Shown here piece after piece: positions 30,185-41,917 of a stretch of DNA of 64,000 nucleotides. Both the position numbers and the translations under genes were made by a program. The notes beneath the pieces were generated by a model. The model was not told the origin of the DNA, made no database searches, and saw nothing but the letters and a program-made list of their open reading frames with translations. How positions within the stretch are numbered: position 1 is the first letter of the stretch; the number at the start of each line of letters is the position of its first letter. The stretch comes from Myotis daubentonii (Eukaryota > Chordata > Mammalia > Chiroptera > Vespertilionidae): assembly GCF_963259705.1 (NCBI RefSeq), contig NC_081840.1, forward strand, positions 101,724,626 to 101,788,625, given 5' to 3'.

Positions 30185-30583
30185 TCAGGCTGGGGGTGAC
30201 TGAAGCTCCCAACCGCTCCTTTTTTCCTTTTTTTATTTTTTTTATTCTGGGCCAGCTTTAGCTTGAGGCTTGGCTCCAGCTCTTAGGCCTCCGCTGCTGA
30301 AAGTAGGTTTCTGGCCTTTGCATACAATGTTGCAATCCTGCTGGCTGAAGTCCGGTGGTATTTGTTACAAAGTTTGAAACTGCAGGCTCAGAAGCCTGGA
30401 GCCGCAGGCGGGGAACGTTGGTTTCCTCCATCACTGAAGCAAGCAAGCCTCATGTTAGTTTCAAGCTGCCTGGCTGCCGGCCACCATCTTGGCTGACAGT
30501 TAATTTGCATATCTCGCTGATTAGCCAATGAAAAGGGTAGCGGTCGTACGCCAATTACCATGTTTCTCTTTTATTAATGTAGA
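30185..30583 (-). mobile_element. HeliBat-type Helitron, inverted
   Basis: The right edge on the minus strand reads TCTACATTAATAAAAGAGAA then 'catggtaattgg', a 5' end. Internal 'ggcggccagcaaccagg'-like blocks match the copies at 6012 and 7601. It lacks the CTAG end on the left. Confidence 0.85.
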
Positions 30584-31990
30584 TTAATGTGGATTGTTTC
30601 ATTTCATGTTGTCCCAAAATTCCCTTAAACTATCCTCTTGCTTTTTAACATTTTTCCCCCCAATTGCTTCTCTCACTGGGTTTTTTATCCTACCTTGTAT
30701 TTTAACTAACTGATTCATTCCTCAGCTTCTTCTAGTCTGTTATTATAATTTTCATTAAGTTTCTTATAATTCTCACTCAGATGTTGAGGATCCTTATATG
30801 CATTACTTTGACTTTTTTAAATGATAAATTGCTTGCCTCCATTTCATTGAGTTCCTTTACTGGAGATTCCTCCTTTTTCTTTTATTTGGTGGTTGTTTTT
30901 TTGTCTTCCCATTTGCACAGTTTGGTAGTCTGCGGAGCCAGGTGAGGCAGCAGGTCCGTGTATTCAGAAGTGACTAGTCACACCTGTTTGCAATGGTGCA
31001 TCTGATCTTCTGGTGGCACTGGGTTAGGCACCTCAGGTCTCTGTGTCATGTCTGTATGTTGAATAGGAGGGGTCAGGTCACGTATACCAGTTAGTGTCAG
31101 GCCACGAGGCTGTTTGACCATGGGCGCTGGGTAAGACACAGTGGGTCACGATGACAGGTACATGCATCTGGGGGCCTTGTGTCATGGTATCAGGGCTGGG
31201 CGCACCATGCCAATGTTGTGGGGCCAGTTGTCCAGGAGCAACAGGTGGGGAGTGCTAGTTCTGGGCAGCAGGTCCTTGTGTCCAGGCTGGGCTCTGGGCA
31301 GGGTGGTGGGGTGAGCCAGGAATCTGGGAGGGAGGAATCTGGGCACTGGTTCAGGGGGAAGAGTGGGTGCCCCTCTCACCTCTATGGCAGTGTGGGCTGG
31401 TTGCTCTGCTCACTGAGGGGTTGAGGCAAACTGAGCACTCTGATGCTGATGAGGTGGGGTCATCTGTCTCTCCCCTGTATAGGAGTTGGGGACAGCTGGT
31501 TGCTGGCTCTGCTCACTGAGGTGTTGGGGCAAGCTGGGCCCTCCACTGCCAAGAAGGAGTCAGGTCAGGTTCCCCATTTGCCAATATAACGATGCAAGGC
31601 CCACACACTGCAGGTTGAATCAGCCAGTCGGTCCTCCAAGGTGCACAGTTCAGGCTAGCTAAGCTGGTATGACTGGTTTGTGTGCCCAGGGACTTTAGGT
31701 CTCAGCAGTGGGGCTGTGAGCATCTGTCTGTGGTTTAGGGGCAGGATCACTCCTCACAGTTTCCCCCATGGAACACCCTGAGGCTCCCTCAAAATGATGC
31801 ACTCTCTCCTGTAGTGGAGAGAAGTGCCTGGGAGAGCAGCATGCTGCAATGGTGGTTCCTCCACCTGGAGCACCCAAATCGCCACCCTAACCTCCCCTCC
31901 ACAAACAGATGCCCTCCAACACTCATTCTCTCCTTCTCACACATTCACACACTCACCCTCACTCCAGACCTGCCTGCCACCATGTTCGCA
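30584..31990 (-). mobile_element. Old L1 5' UTR and ORF1 start, minus strand
   Basis: On the minus strand a 1-kb GC-rich 5' UTR (31990 to about 30930) precedes ORF1-like sequence (about 30930-30590) with a basic leader, a stretch like LSNEIEASNLSF-type heptads, and stops. Frames of 60-80 residues within the UTR are not protein-like. Confidence 0.65.
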
Positions 31991-32156
31991 ATTCTATAAT
32001 ATTTCTATTTGAAGTACTTTTTTACCTGTCAGTTATACCATATATGTCTCTATCAATGTCAATATCTTTGTAATGACTATTTTGGCTTTATAAAATAAAT
32101 GAAAAAAATCCCTTTTATGTGTTATAGCATGGGACTTAATTGTCTAAGAATTATAG
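31991..32156. other. Short AT-rich spacer
   Basis: No recognisable element or coding frame. Confidence 0.5.
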
Positions 32157-32415
32157 CCCTGGCCAGTTCACTCAGTGGTTAGAATGTCAGTCCAAGGACC
32201 AAAGGGTCTTGGATTCAATTCCTGGTCAAGGGCGAGTACCTCAGTTGCAGGTTTAATCCCTGCCCCTGTCAGAGGCTTGTGTGCAGGAGGAAACCAATTG
32301 ATGTGTTTCTCTCAGGTTGATGTTTGTCTCTCCTTCTCTTCCCTCTCTTCCACTCTCTCTAAAAAACAAACTAACAAAAAATCAATGGAAAAAATATCAT
32401 CAGGTGGAGATTTTT
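32157..32415 (+). repeat. VES SINE
   Basis: Head 'gccctggccagttcactcag', B-box-like 'ggattcaattcctggtcaag', then CT-rich body and A-rich tail. More diverged than other copies here. Confidence 0.88.
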
Positions 32416-32520
32416 AAAAAAGGAATTAAGAAATATTACAATTACAAAAAATATCTGGGCCTGGCACTTTTGAAAACGTTATTAAATAAATTGAATTAAA
32501 AATTTTTACATATTAACTTT

Positions 32521-32632
32521 TTTTTTTAATGAAAGCATCATAGGATTTGCTGGACAACCTTACGCAGGGGCCATGCAAATCTCTCTTCTCTGTATCGTTC
32601 CAATTTAGTATATGTGCTGCCGAAGCCAACAC
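32521..32632 (-). pseudogene. U6 snRNA retropseudogene
   Basis: The minus strand reads GTG..GGCTTCGGCAGCACATAT, then ACTAAATTGGAACGATACAG, then a GCATGGCCCCTGCG segment. This is the U6 spliceosomal RNA layout over about 105 bases. Relative to U6 it has several substitutions and a small insertion in the AGATTAGC region. It carries an A-run (plus-strand T-run 32519-32529) and is flanked by a direct repeat 'acatattaacttt' (32508-32520 and 32634-32646), so it is an L1-mobilised copy, not a working gene. Confidence 0.93.
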
Positions 32633-32644
32633 TACATATTAACT

Positions 32645-32935
32645 TTTTATTTATTTTTAATTTACTTTACTTTTATTATTTCCATTGCTTTATGACCCAG
32701 TGACTCCTCTTCTGGGACTTTATCCCAAGATACTTGAAACACGACTTTGAAATTATATATATTCCCCTAATTTCATGGCAGTGATATTTACAATAGCCAA
32801 ATGTATTGTAAGTGGAAACAGTCCAAGTGTCCATCAGTAGACGAGTGGATTAAAAAACGTTGCTACATTTACACAATGGAATACTACTCTGCTGTAAAAA
32901 AGGAAGAAAAAAATTTACACTTTGGGATGGCACAG
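32645..32935 (+). pseudogene. Old L1 ORF2 C-terminal fragment
   Basis: Translated pieces run in the order of the ORF2p C-terminus: a proline/leucine stretch, then [20 protein letters not shown] and YSAVKKEE. It is cut by the Helitron at 32936. Confidence 0.78.
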
Positions 32936-33245
32936 AGTAGAGCCGATAGGGGAGTTGGGGCACCGTCCCCTGTCACACACAGAGCAGGGCGGATCAGGGG
33001 GTTGGGGCACCGCCCTCTATCACCCACAGAGCAGGGCCGATCAGGGGGTTGGGGCGCCTTCCCCTGTCATGAACAGAGCAGGGCGGATAGGAAGGTTGTG
33101 GCCCCACCCCCTGTCACACACAGAGCCTCAGGGCGATCAGGGGGTTTGGGCGCTGCCCCCTGTCACACTGATCCCGGTGCCGGGAGGCCTCGTGGCTCCG
33201 CTGATCCCAGTGCTGGGGGGCATATTACCCTTTAACTATATAGAA
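32936..33245 (-). mobile_element. Helitron (minisatellite family), inverted
   Basis: On the minus strand: 5' end TCTATATAGTTAAAGGGTAA, then 'atgccccccagcactgggat' and about five minisatellite units. Same family as 6645 and 28582. It is truncated at 32936. Confidence 0.85.
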
Positions 33246-33436
33246 TAGAGGCCTGGTGCACGGGTGGGGTCCGGCTGGTTTGCCCTGAAGGATGTCCTGG
33301 ATCAGGGTGGGGGTCCCCACTGGGGTGCCTGGCCAGCCTGGATGAGGGGATGACGGCTGTTTGCAGCTGGTCACACACCCTTCAGGGTGGGGGTCCCCAC
33401 TGGGGTGCCTGGCCAGTCTGGGTGAGGGAATGATGG
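33246..33436 (-). mobile_element. Helitron 3' fragment, inverted
   Basis: On the minus strand it ends 'cccgtgcaccaggcctct', abutting the Helitron 5' end. The order is therefore the inverted form of 28372-28950. Confidence 0.82.
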
Positions 33437-33845
33437 CTCTCCTCCTGCTTTTTAATTTTTTTCTCCAGTTGCTGTTCAGATTGAGCTTGTTTCTCTGCCT
33501 TGTCTTCTAACTCACTAATTCGGTCCTCTGCTTCTTCTAGTCTACTGTGGAAACTTTCCATGGTGTTTTTGATTGTAGCTATATCACTTTTCATGTCTTA
33601 CTGATTCTTGCATAGGTTGTTGATTTTCTTATCTATCCAGTGAATGAATTGTACAACCATTATTCTGAATTCTTTTTCTGTCATGTTGCATGTTTCAGTT
33701 TCATTAATTTCCTTTCTTGGTGACTCCTCATTGTCTTTCCTCTGGGTGTTGTTTCGTCTCTTCATTCTGATTATCTTCCTATGGCTCAAACGTCGAGTTG
33801 CGTGGGCCTGGGCCATGTGCAGTGGGATCCTCACACAACCCTAGT
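33437..33845 (-). pseudogene. L1 ORF1 N-terminal half, minus strand
   Basis: Two overlapping minus frames. One (33834-33598) includes MKRRNNTQRKDNEESPRKEI and CNMTEKEFRIMVVQFI, the L1 ORF1p leader. The other (33594-33437) carries the coiled-coil stretch MESFHSRLEEAEDRISELED. A stop separates them at 33597. The RRM and C-terminal domains are absent because a Helitron follows. Non-functional. Confidence 0.82.
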
Positions 33846-34730
33846 GTCACTGAAGAGTTCTGACACTAAGATGTGTTGTTGTTGTGGGTTGGTGGGAACC
33901 AGGCTTGCTCAGAGTCAGTGTTCCCAGCGCTCAACCTCGTGCATGCCCTTAGAATCAGGGACCCTGCCTGCATTGTGCTAAGACAGAGACCCCCCTGTAG
34001 CATGTTGAAAATCAGCGCCCCCTAGCTGATTTTCAGAGTTCCCCAGGAGTCAGAGTTCCCCAAGAATCCAGTATCAGAGTTTCTGTTGCTTCGTGCAACA
34101 TCACACTGAGAATCAGGGTTCCTATGTGCCCTTGCACCAAGAATTGGAGTCACTGGCTCTTAGTATGAATGCACAGGGAATCAGGGATCTCAGGCGCAGG
34201 TGATAAGAAACACAGTCAAGTCACTGGTGCTTGGTGCTGCCTCCTGCCCAGAGGATCGGGGTCCCTGGGCCTGTGCTACGCGGGACAAATTCCTGGTGTT
34301 CGAGAGATTGCTCCCAGCCCAGAGCTCCTGAAGCTGGCAGTGCACGCAGGATCAGTTCCTGGTGTTTGCGCATTTGCTCCCAGCCTAGGACTCCTGAAGC
34401 AGGGCTCTACACAGGACCAGTTCCAAGGTGCTCCTATACTTCCAGGCTAAAGTTCCTGTAGCAGCACTGAGGCCCAGGCAAGGGGTGGGTCTATCAGTTA
34501 CTATGGCGCTGCCTGCGAGCCTGCAGGGAGGGGGATGGGCTCTGTTACTCATGGATCTGCTGTGGGGATTTCTGAACTTTTGGTGTCCGCAGGTCTGTAG
34601 CTGCGGTCACAGGTCTCTGTCCCCAGTGGCTACAGGGTCCTGGTATGCGTCTGAGATCAGACTGGGTGGTGCTGAGGCCAGGATCCTTTCCTCAAGCAGC
34701 TCTGTTTCCCAAGATGGCGTGGTCGCTGTC
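33846..34730 (-). mobile_element. L1 5' UTR, minus strand
   Basis: 0.9 kb of GC-richer sequence upstream of the ORF1 start, with several 'aggaa(t/c)tgatc.tg'-like repeated phrases. The upper edge is near 34730, where AT-rich DNA starts. Plus-strand frames of up to 115 residues are chance. Confidence 0.65.
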
Positions 34731-35040
34731 CCTACAAATATTCTTAAAACTTTTACATTACTTGCAAATATTTAAAAGTCTTGAAATTTCTTGTAAATAT
34801 CTACATTTCTAATTTCTCTTGAGAATTTAGGTGAGTCAGGAATATCAGGCCTGCACTTGTAATAATCAGATAGTAATATCTTTATATAAAATATGTACTC
34901 TCAATTTCACTTCTGCTACTCATGCCACTCTAAATACTGCCATGTTTATTTCACTCACATTACATGATTAGTCCCAGTAGATCTTGAGTTTACTAGCTTA
35001 AGAATAGGTTTTGGAATTTAAAATACAATATTCAATTGTA
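34731..35040. other. AT-rich non-coding stretch
   Basis: No frame or repeat was recognised. Possibly unique host DNA. Confidence 0.5.
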
Positions 35041-35098
35041 AATGGTAACAGCCCAAGTGTCCATCCGTAGATGAGTGGATTAAAAACTATGTGAACTT
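35041..35098 (+). mobile_element. Old L1 ORF2 scrap
   Basis: 'gtccatccgtagatgagtgg' belongs to the L1 ORF2 C-terminus, as at 32830 and 46855. Confidence 0.65.
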
Positions 35099-35255
35099 TT
35101 AAAATATTCAACATCTCTATGAGCTTTATTTCCCTCATATGTTAAATGGGAATAAAATGCTTTCTAGAATTTTTATGAGGGTTAAGCGAGTTAATATTTG
35201 AAAAGCCCTTAGTATATTATCTAGCATATAGTAACTATTTAGTAAGCTTGAAATT
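35099..35255 (+). repeat. MIR SINE
   Basis: 'tttccctcatatgttaaatg', 'tgagggttaagcgagttaat' and 'atctagcatatagtaacta' are in MIR order. Confidence 0.85.
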
Positions 35256-35700
35256 ATTATACATTTGTATTAAATTGAAATTATAGCATGTTAGATTGAA
35301 AATAAGGTTAAATAAAACTAAAAGCAGCAAATGAACAAGCAAAAAAACACACAAAAACTCATAAACACCGACAACAGTATGGTGGTTATAAGAGGGAATG
35401 GGATTGGGGAATGATGAAAGGTAAAGAGGGTAAATATATGGTGACAAAATATTTGATTTTGGGTAGTGGGCACACAATGCAATACACAGATGTTGTATCA
35501 TAGAATTCTATACTTGAAACCTATGTAATCTTATTAACATTTGTCATTCAAATTTAATTTTAAAAGTTTAAAATAAACATTAAATAATGAAAAGTTAAAG
35601 TGAACGACTGGGTAGGGTAGGAGCAAGGTGGAAATGGGCAAAGTGGGGGGGATATGGAAGACATTTGTAATACTTTCAACAATCAAAATAAATAAAACAG
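35256..35700 (+). mobile_element. Old L1 3' end
   Basis: 'gcacacaatgcaatacacag' and 'ctatacttgaaacctatgta' are characteristic of old L1 3' ends. A second 3'-end-like piece ends at 35700 with 'aataaataaaac'. Confidence 0.6.
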
Positions 35701-36523
35701 ATGACAACAGAAGATCTTTCCTTCAATTCAGAAAGATAGGAGGACTCACATAGATATGGTCCATTGTCCATTTTATCTGAAAGGCATCCATGGCTCATCC
35801 CTTAGTCCCCATTGACCCTGTGACCCTGAGAATGCCATAAGGGCCTGCCTGAGGGAAAACAATAACTCTAATGGTGTTTTCTGAATCTTTTGATACAGTT
35901 ATGATCTAGTAATTCATTTATTGTGGCAATGTATCAACATAATTATGTCTCATCCTGCTGCCTAAAGCTGAAGGTAAAAACAGTGTGTATATGTATGTAT
36001 AGCTGAGTATGTGTGTGTATGTGCATTTGTGCCTGTCTGTATTGGAGACAGGGAGAGAGAAAGAAAAGACATGACCTTCCATTAAAATAATTAAAATATA
36101 CAGATCTTATAACACAGAAACCCACACCTAAAATCGATATGTTTATATTGACCAATGTCAACACAATCAATTTAATAGATAAGTATTTTTTAAAACATTC
36201 TCAGATTTGTTTATGCATGTCATTCATTTCAACTTTAGAAGCCAACAAAACCTTCAAAAATTATTCCAATTAATAATTGAGTAATGTTTGTTTTGTTACT
36301 GTACAAATTTCAGTTTTATTTTTACCCATTTAACCTTCCAACCTCCCATAACATACTTTGTTCTATCTATAAAAATCCTATTCACTCTCTAAGCCACAAG
36401 TACATTCCATTTTTTAATTTTAAGCAAAGTTTCCTATCTAAATGAGACTCTGCTACCATCTATGTAGTTTACAACCCCAGGTTCATAAACTTGGCAAGTA
36501 CCATGAGAGAGTGAATAGATAAA
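35701..36523. other. Non-coding, probably unique host sequence
   Basis: Mixed AT-rich text with a weak (GT)n tract near 35980-36030. No convincing frame. It lies 5' of the exon candidate and would be intron if that exon is real. Confidence 0.5.
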
Positions 36524-36531
36524 AATGCTTG

Positions 36532-36757
36532 GTTTTTTGTGTGTGTTTTTAAAATATATTTCATTGACTTTTTACAGAGAGGAAGGGAGAAGGATAGAGA
36601 GTTAGAAAACAAGAGAGAAACATTGATCAGCTGACTCCTGCACACTCCCTATGGGGATGTGCCCGCAACTAAGGTACATGCCCTTGACCGGAATCGAACC
36701 TGGGACCTTTGAGTCCGCAGGCTGACACTCTATCCACTGAGCCAAACTGGTTAGGGC
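36532..36757 (-). repeat. VES SINE with target-site duplication
   Basis: The right edge on the minus strand starts 'gccctaaccagtttggctca', followed by B-box 'ggttcgattccggtcaaggg'. Flanked by 'aatgcttg' at 36524-36531 and 36758-36765. Little diverged from other young copies. Confidence 0.92.
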
Positions 36758-36810
36758 AATGCTTGTTTTTTTTTTTTAAAGGTAAAATATCTCTAATTAA
36801 TTAAATGTAA

Positions 36811-37179
<369 letters not shown>

Positions 37180-37180
<1 letters not shown>

Positions 37181-39802
37181 TGGGGTAAAATGTAGTTATT
37201 TTAGAATTTATTCAAACTTAAACTCCTCTCAGCTTAAAATAGATTGCTATAGATAAAAATGATATATGTAAAACTTACGATAACCACAAACCAAAACCCT
37301 GTAAAAGATACACAAAAAATAAAGAGAAAGGAACCAATATAAAACACTAAAGAAAACTACAAGGGAAAAGATCAAGAATAGAAGAAATGAATGGTAAAGA
37401 ACCATAAAAAAACACAGAACTCAATGAATAATATGTGTTAACTACATAATAAAATTACTTTAAATGTAAATGGATTAAAATAATCAATAAAAAGACAAAG
37501 GGTACCTATAGATTAAAAGACATGTCCCATTGATATGTTGCTTATAAGAGACTAACCTTAAATTGAAAGACATATACAGACTGAAAGTAGAGAAATGGAA
37601 AAAAATATTCCATGTAAATAAAAATTAAAACAAAGCTGGGTAGTAAAACTTATGTCACACAAAATAGACTTTGTAACAAAGAATGTAAACAAAGACAAAG
37701 AAAGGTATTATGTAATCATGATTAAAGGTCAATCCTAGAAGAGGATATAACAATCATAAATTTTGCACTAAACATGGGAGCAAATAGTATGAAGTAAATC
37801 GTAATGGACATAAAGGGAGAAATGTATAATAATACAATAATAGTAGTGGATATTAATAGTCCATTTATATCCATGTATATATCATCCAGACAAAAAAGAA
37901 AAAAGAAAATAATGGCCTCAAAAGTAGCACTAGACTAGTTCAACTTAATATTTATAGAATACTTCATCCCCAAACTGCAGATTCCACATTTTCTCAAGTG
38001 ATATGGAACATTCTCCTGGATAGATTACATATTAGGCCATAAAACCAATCTCAGTAACTTAAAAAAAGATAGAAATAACATCAAGCATCACAATGGCATG
38101 AAACTAGAAATCAACTATATAGGGAATACTGGAAAAAACACACAAATACTTGGAAACTAAACAACATGCTACTAAACAGCTAATGGATCAAAATGGAAAT
38201 TAAAAATCACTTTGAAGAAAATAATACTAAAAAATTTCAAAATATATGGATGTAGCAAAAGCAATTCTAAGAGAAAAGTTCATAGCTATACTGGCCTACC
38301 TCAAGAAACAAAAATTCCCAAATATAAGAACGTGGAAAAAAAATAAACAAAACCCAGAGTAAGTAGAAGGAAGAAAATAGATCAGAACAAAAATAAATAA
38401 AATAGACATTTAAAAAACAATGAAAAAAAAAATCAATGAAACCAAGAGCTGGTTCATTGAAAAAAACAAAGTTGACAAACCTATAGTCAAACTCATCAAG
38501 AGAAAAAGAGAGCCCCAATAAATAAAATCGTAAATAAAACCAGAGAAGATATAACTGACAGTACAGAAATACAAAGAACTATTAAAGGATACCATGAACA
38601 ATTATATGCCTAAAATTTCAATAATCTGGAAGAAATAGCTAACTTTCTAAAAGTATACTACCTACCAAAATGTAATCAGGAAGAAATAAAAAGTGTAAAT
38701 ACACCAACTAACAGCAATGAAATTGAAACAGTAATTTAAAAACTCCTAGAAAACAATATGTCAGAATCAGATGGCTTCACTGGTGAATTCCAATAAACAT
38801 TTAAAAAAAATTCATACCTATTCTTTTTAGACTATTCAAAAAAATTTAAGAGAAAAACAATCCAAATTCGCTTTATGAAGCCAGCATTACCCTGATACAA
38901 AAATCAGACAAACACATTAAAAAATTACAGGCCAATATCCTTGATGGATTTATATGCAAAAAAATATCAACAACATACTAGCATACCAGATTCAACATAC
39001 ATTAAAAGGATTATATGCCAAGACGAGGATTTATCCCAGGCTTGCAAGGATTGTCAACATCTGTAAATCAACAAACATGATAATGACATCAACAAAAAAA
39101 GATAAAATCATATGATCATCTAATAGATGCAGAAAATCATTCAACATAACTGGGCATCATCTTATGATAAAAATTCTGAGCAACGTGGGTATCAAAGGAA
39201 CATACCTCAACCTAAAAATGGCTATACATGATAAACTAGCTAATATCATAGTCATATGAAAGCTTTTTCTCTAAGATCAGGAACAAGATGAAGATGTCCA
39301 CTGTCACCACTTCTATTCAACACAATATTGGAAGTCTTAACCACAGCAATTGGTCCAGAAAAAAAGAAATAAATAGCATCCAAATCAGTTAGGAAGTAAT
39401 AGAACTGTCACTATTTGCAGATGACATGACACTATATATAGAAAGTCCTATAGATTTCACCCAAAATTATAAGAACTAACCATTGACTTCAGTAAATATT
39501 CAGAATTAAAAAAACCCCAATATGCTATATGCTTCTGTATACCAACATTGAACAATCAGAAAAAGAAATTGAGAAAATAATCCCATTTATAATTGCACAA
39601 AAAAGCATAAAATACCTTGGAATATACTTAACCAAAGAAGTGAAAGACCTTTACTCTGAAAACTTTAAGACATTGAAGAAAGACATGGAAGAGGATACAA
39701 ATAAATAGAAAGATATACCATCCTTGTGGATTAGAAGAATTAAATTGCTTTAGTACCTAAAGCAATATACAATTTCAATGCAATCCCTATTAAAACATCA
39801 GT
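37180..39802 (+). pseudogene. Old L1, inter-ORF and ORF2, stop-ridden
   Basis: Translated pieces follow ORF2 order over 2.6 kb: an endonuclease start region (about 37440), RT segments with 'vdaenhst'-like palm text (about 39120) and a 'lspllfnti' region (about 39300). Then comes a catalytic segment reading LSLFADDMTLY (about 39405-39440) and thumb/linker text. The longest uninterrupted frame is about 80 residues, so it is long dead. It hosts a SINE, a hAT MITE and a young L1; its remainder lies at 39906-40002, 40246-40266 and 47344-47415. Confidence 0.78.
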
Positions 39803-39905
39803 GGTGCCCTGGCCAGGTAGATCAGTTAGTTAGAGCATCAACCCAATATACAAGGTTATGGGTTCTATTCTTGGGTCAGAGCACATACAAGAATCAACCA
39901 ATGCA
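39803..39905 (+). repeat. VES-like SINE fragment
   Basis: 'gccctggccaggtagatcag' then 'gagcatcaacccaatatac' and 'ggttatgggttctattcttg' are diverged A- and B-box regions. The 3' body is largely missing. Confidence 0.75.
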
Positions 39906-40002
39906 TGTGTAAAAAAATGGAACAACAATAAATGGTGTTGGGTAAATTGGACAGGTACATGCTAAAAATAAAAAAAAATGAAACTGCGCCATGAGCTTAT
40001 AC
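39906..40002 (+). mobile_element. Old L1 ORF2 continuation
   Basis: 'ggtgttgggtaaattggaca' matches the ORF2 segment also at 46020 and 59340. Confidence 0.7.
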
Positions 40003-40237
40003 CAGCCGTGTGCAAACTCCAGCCCACGGGCCGGATCCAGCCCTTTCGGCTGTCCTATCTGGCCCGTGGAGCTGAAAGAGCAGAGGGTTCTCTTGCTCTC
40101 CCCTCTGCTCCTTCACCAGCAGCAGTGTTAACATGTATTAGTTCACACAAACACTCCATCCATGCTTTTATTCCGGCCCTCCGGTCCAGTTTAAGAACCA
40201 ATTGTGGCCCTCGAGTCAAAAAGTTTGCCCACCCCTG
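40003..40237. mobile_element. hAT MITE with perfect 8-bp duplication
   Basis: Starts CAGCCGTGTGCAAACTCC; its right end reverse-complemented reads CAGGGGTGGGCAAACTTT. Flanked by 'gcttatac' (39995-40002 and 40238-40245). It is 235 bp, with no transposase. It is related to the copies at 43255 and 27677 ('tccggccctccggtccagtt' in the opposite orientation). Confidence 0.95.
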
Positions 40238-40252
40238 GCTTATACCATTCAC

Positions 40253-40266
40253 AAGAATAAACTCGA
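40253..40266. repeat. Target duplication of young L1, left copy
   Basis: 'aagaataaactcga' recurs at 47330-47343. Confidence 0.93.
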
Positions 40267-41092
40267 GAGTCCCAGCAATAACACAGAGCAGGGTGACGAT
40301 TAAAGAACCAGCTCTGGGAAGTGGACCTCCCCAAACCAGTTTTAAGTGGAATAGAGAAAATAAACCCTTGCTACTGGATAGAGAAGCCATATAGCCTCAG
40401 AGGCCAACCCAAAATCACTGCCACCCAGAGGCTGAGCCACAAACTGACTCTTAGCTAAACACAAATTAAGGCAGTCTGGGACACAAATATGGCCTGCTTT
40501 AAAATCAGGACTGTGGTTTACAACACGGAGGAACAATGTATCGCAGGGAAATTCAACACTCTCCTGAATACCTGGCAAGACCAAGGCGAGCCAGACTGAA
40601 GAGTAGAAGAACCGAAGGACCTTCACTACTGCAAATATTTTTTCTTTTTTTCCCATCACCTGATTTTACTCTTTTAATTACTACATTTTTATTTTTAACC
40701 AGTATTATTACTGCTACCATTTTACCATTTTTTAAAGTGCCATTTTATTTTCTCTTAATTTTATTTTGGGATTAGTGTTCTCCATTTTATTTTCATCGTT
40801 CCTTAGCATCAATTTTCCCTACCTCAACTTTACCTCTATGCTAAAACCCTCTTCCTAACTTTTCCCCTTTTGTTGTCCTGTTTCTCTTACCCTATTCCTG
40901 CTTTAGATTTTCCTGATTCCTTCTTTTTTCCCCCTGTCAAAATTTCACCCTACTTATATATCCTATTTCCACTCCACTGCTTTAAATACTTATAAACCTA
41001 TCCCTTATCTTTCTTCACTATCCAAATTTTTTTCTCTCTTATTTTATCTTTCTATTGTTTTGTAGCTGTTTGCTTGATTGTTGAGTATATTG

Positions 41093-41148
<56 letters not shown>

Positions 41149-41917
41149 GGACTCGTTGTGAGGTTGTTTTACTTTTTCTTTTTATTTATTTTTCTTTCTG
41201 CTGGTTTTTCCCCTCCCTCCATCCCCTCACCAACACCCCCCCCCCCCGGTTATTTTTGTGCTTCTGTTTTCCCTTGCCTCTCTTTATATTATTGGTTATT
41301 TGTAGTTTGCATTCATCTCCAGGGATCTGTTGCTGGAAATTGTTGGGATTAGTGGCGGTTCTATCAGAGTTTTCTCCGCATATAAATAGTCTCTTCCCGT
41401 TTTCTACTTAATTCTCTCTTTTCGCTCTTTCTTTTTTCTTCCCACCCCCCTCATTTTTCCCAATTTAATTTTTGCACTCCTTTCTTTTTCATACTTTTCT
41501 TTTCTTTTTTCTCTTTTATCTTTTCTCTTCTTTCTTCCTTATCCCCTAATCCTCTTAATCTGGGTGGTCACCTTTATTTGGGGTTATTAATATCATGAAT
41601 ATATTTGTGTTTAGTGCCTGGTACATTGTGCTTGTTGTGTTGTTTTATGTGCCCTGAAATCAATGCAGAAGATCCAAGCAACAGAAGCCTCCTGATCACT
41701 GCACCCTCTGAGGATCAGCAGCTGTATGTGAAGCCTCCTCCAACCAGCAAGAAGAGCCACCAGAGCTGTGAACAGCACCCACCAGAGGAGCTGCTGCCAA
41801 CGGAGGAGCAGCTGCTACCGCAACCGCCCAAGGAGCAACCACAGCCCAAGGAACCACTGCCTCCCAGGGAGCAGCCACTGAATGATTCAACATCTAGATA
41901 TGTCACTGAGATCAAAC
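40267..41917 (+). promoter_or_regulatory. L1 5' UTR
   Basis: Starts at the duplication. The first 350 bases are GC-balanced, then comes about 900 bases of pyrimidine-rich text with a (GT)n tract, then a GC-rich block (41640-41890) before the ORF1 start. L1 5' UTRs contain an internal pol II promoter. The pyrimidine-rich layout is also seen in the L1 at 53692. Confidence 0.7.
41094..41147. repeat. (GT)n microsatellite
   Basis: About 54 bases of pure GT in the L1 5' UTR. Confidence 0.97.

Noticed and set aside
40055..40394. Frames of 111-138 residues on both strands near 40 kb
   Set aside because: They span the hAT MITE and the L1 5' UTR boundary and have no protein-like conservation.
41097..41411. 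Frame beginning with a long Cys-Val repeat
   Set aside because: Translation of the (GT)n microsatellite in the L1 5' UTR.
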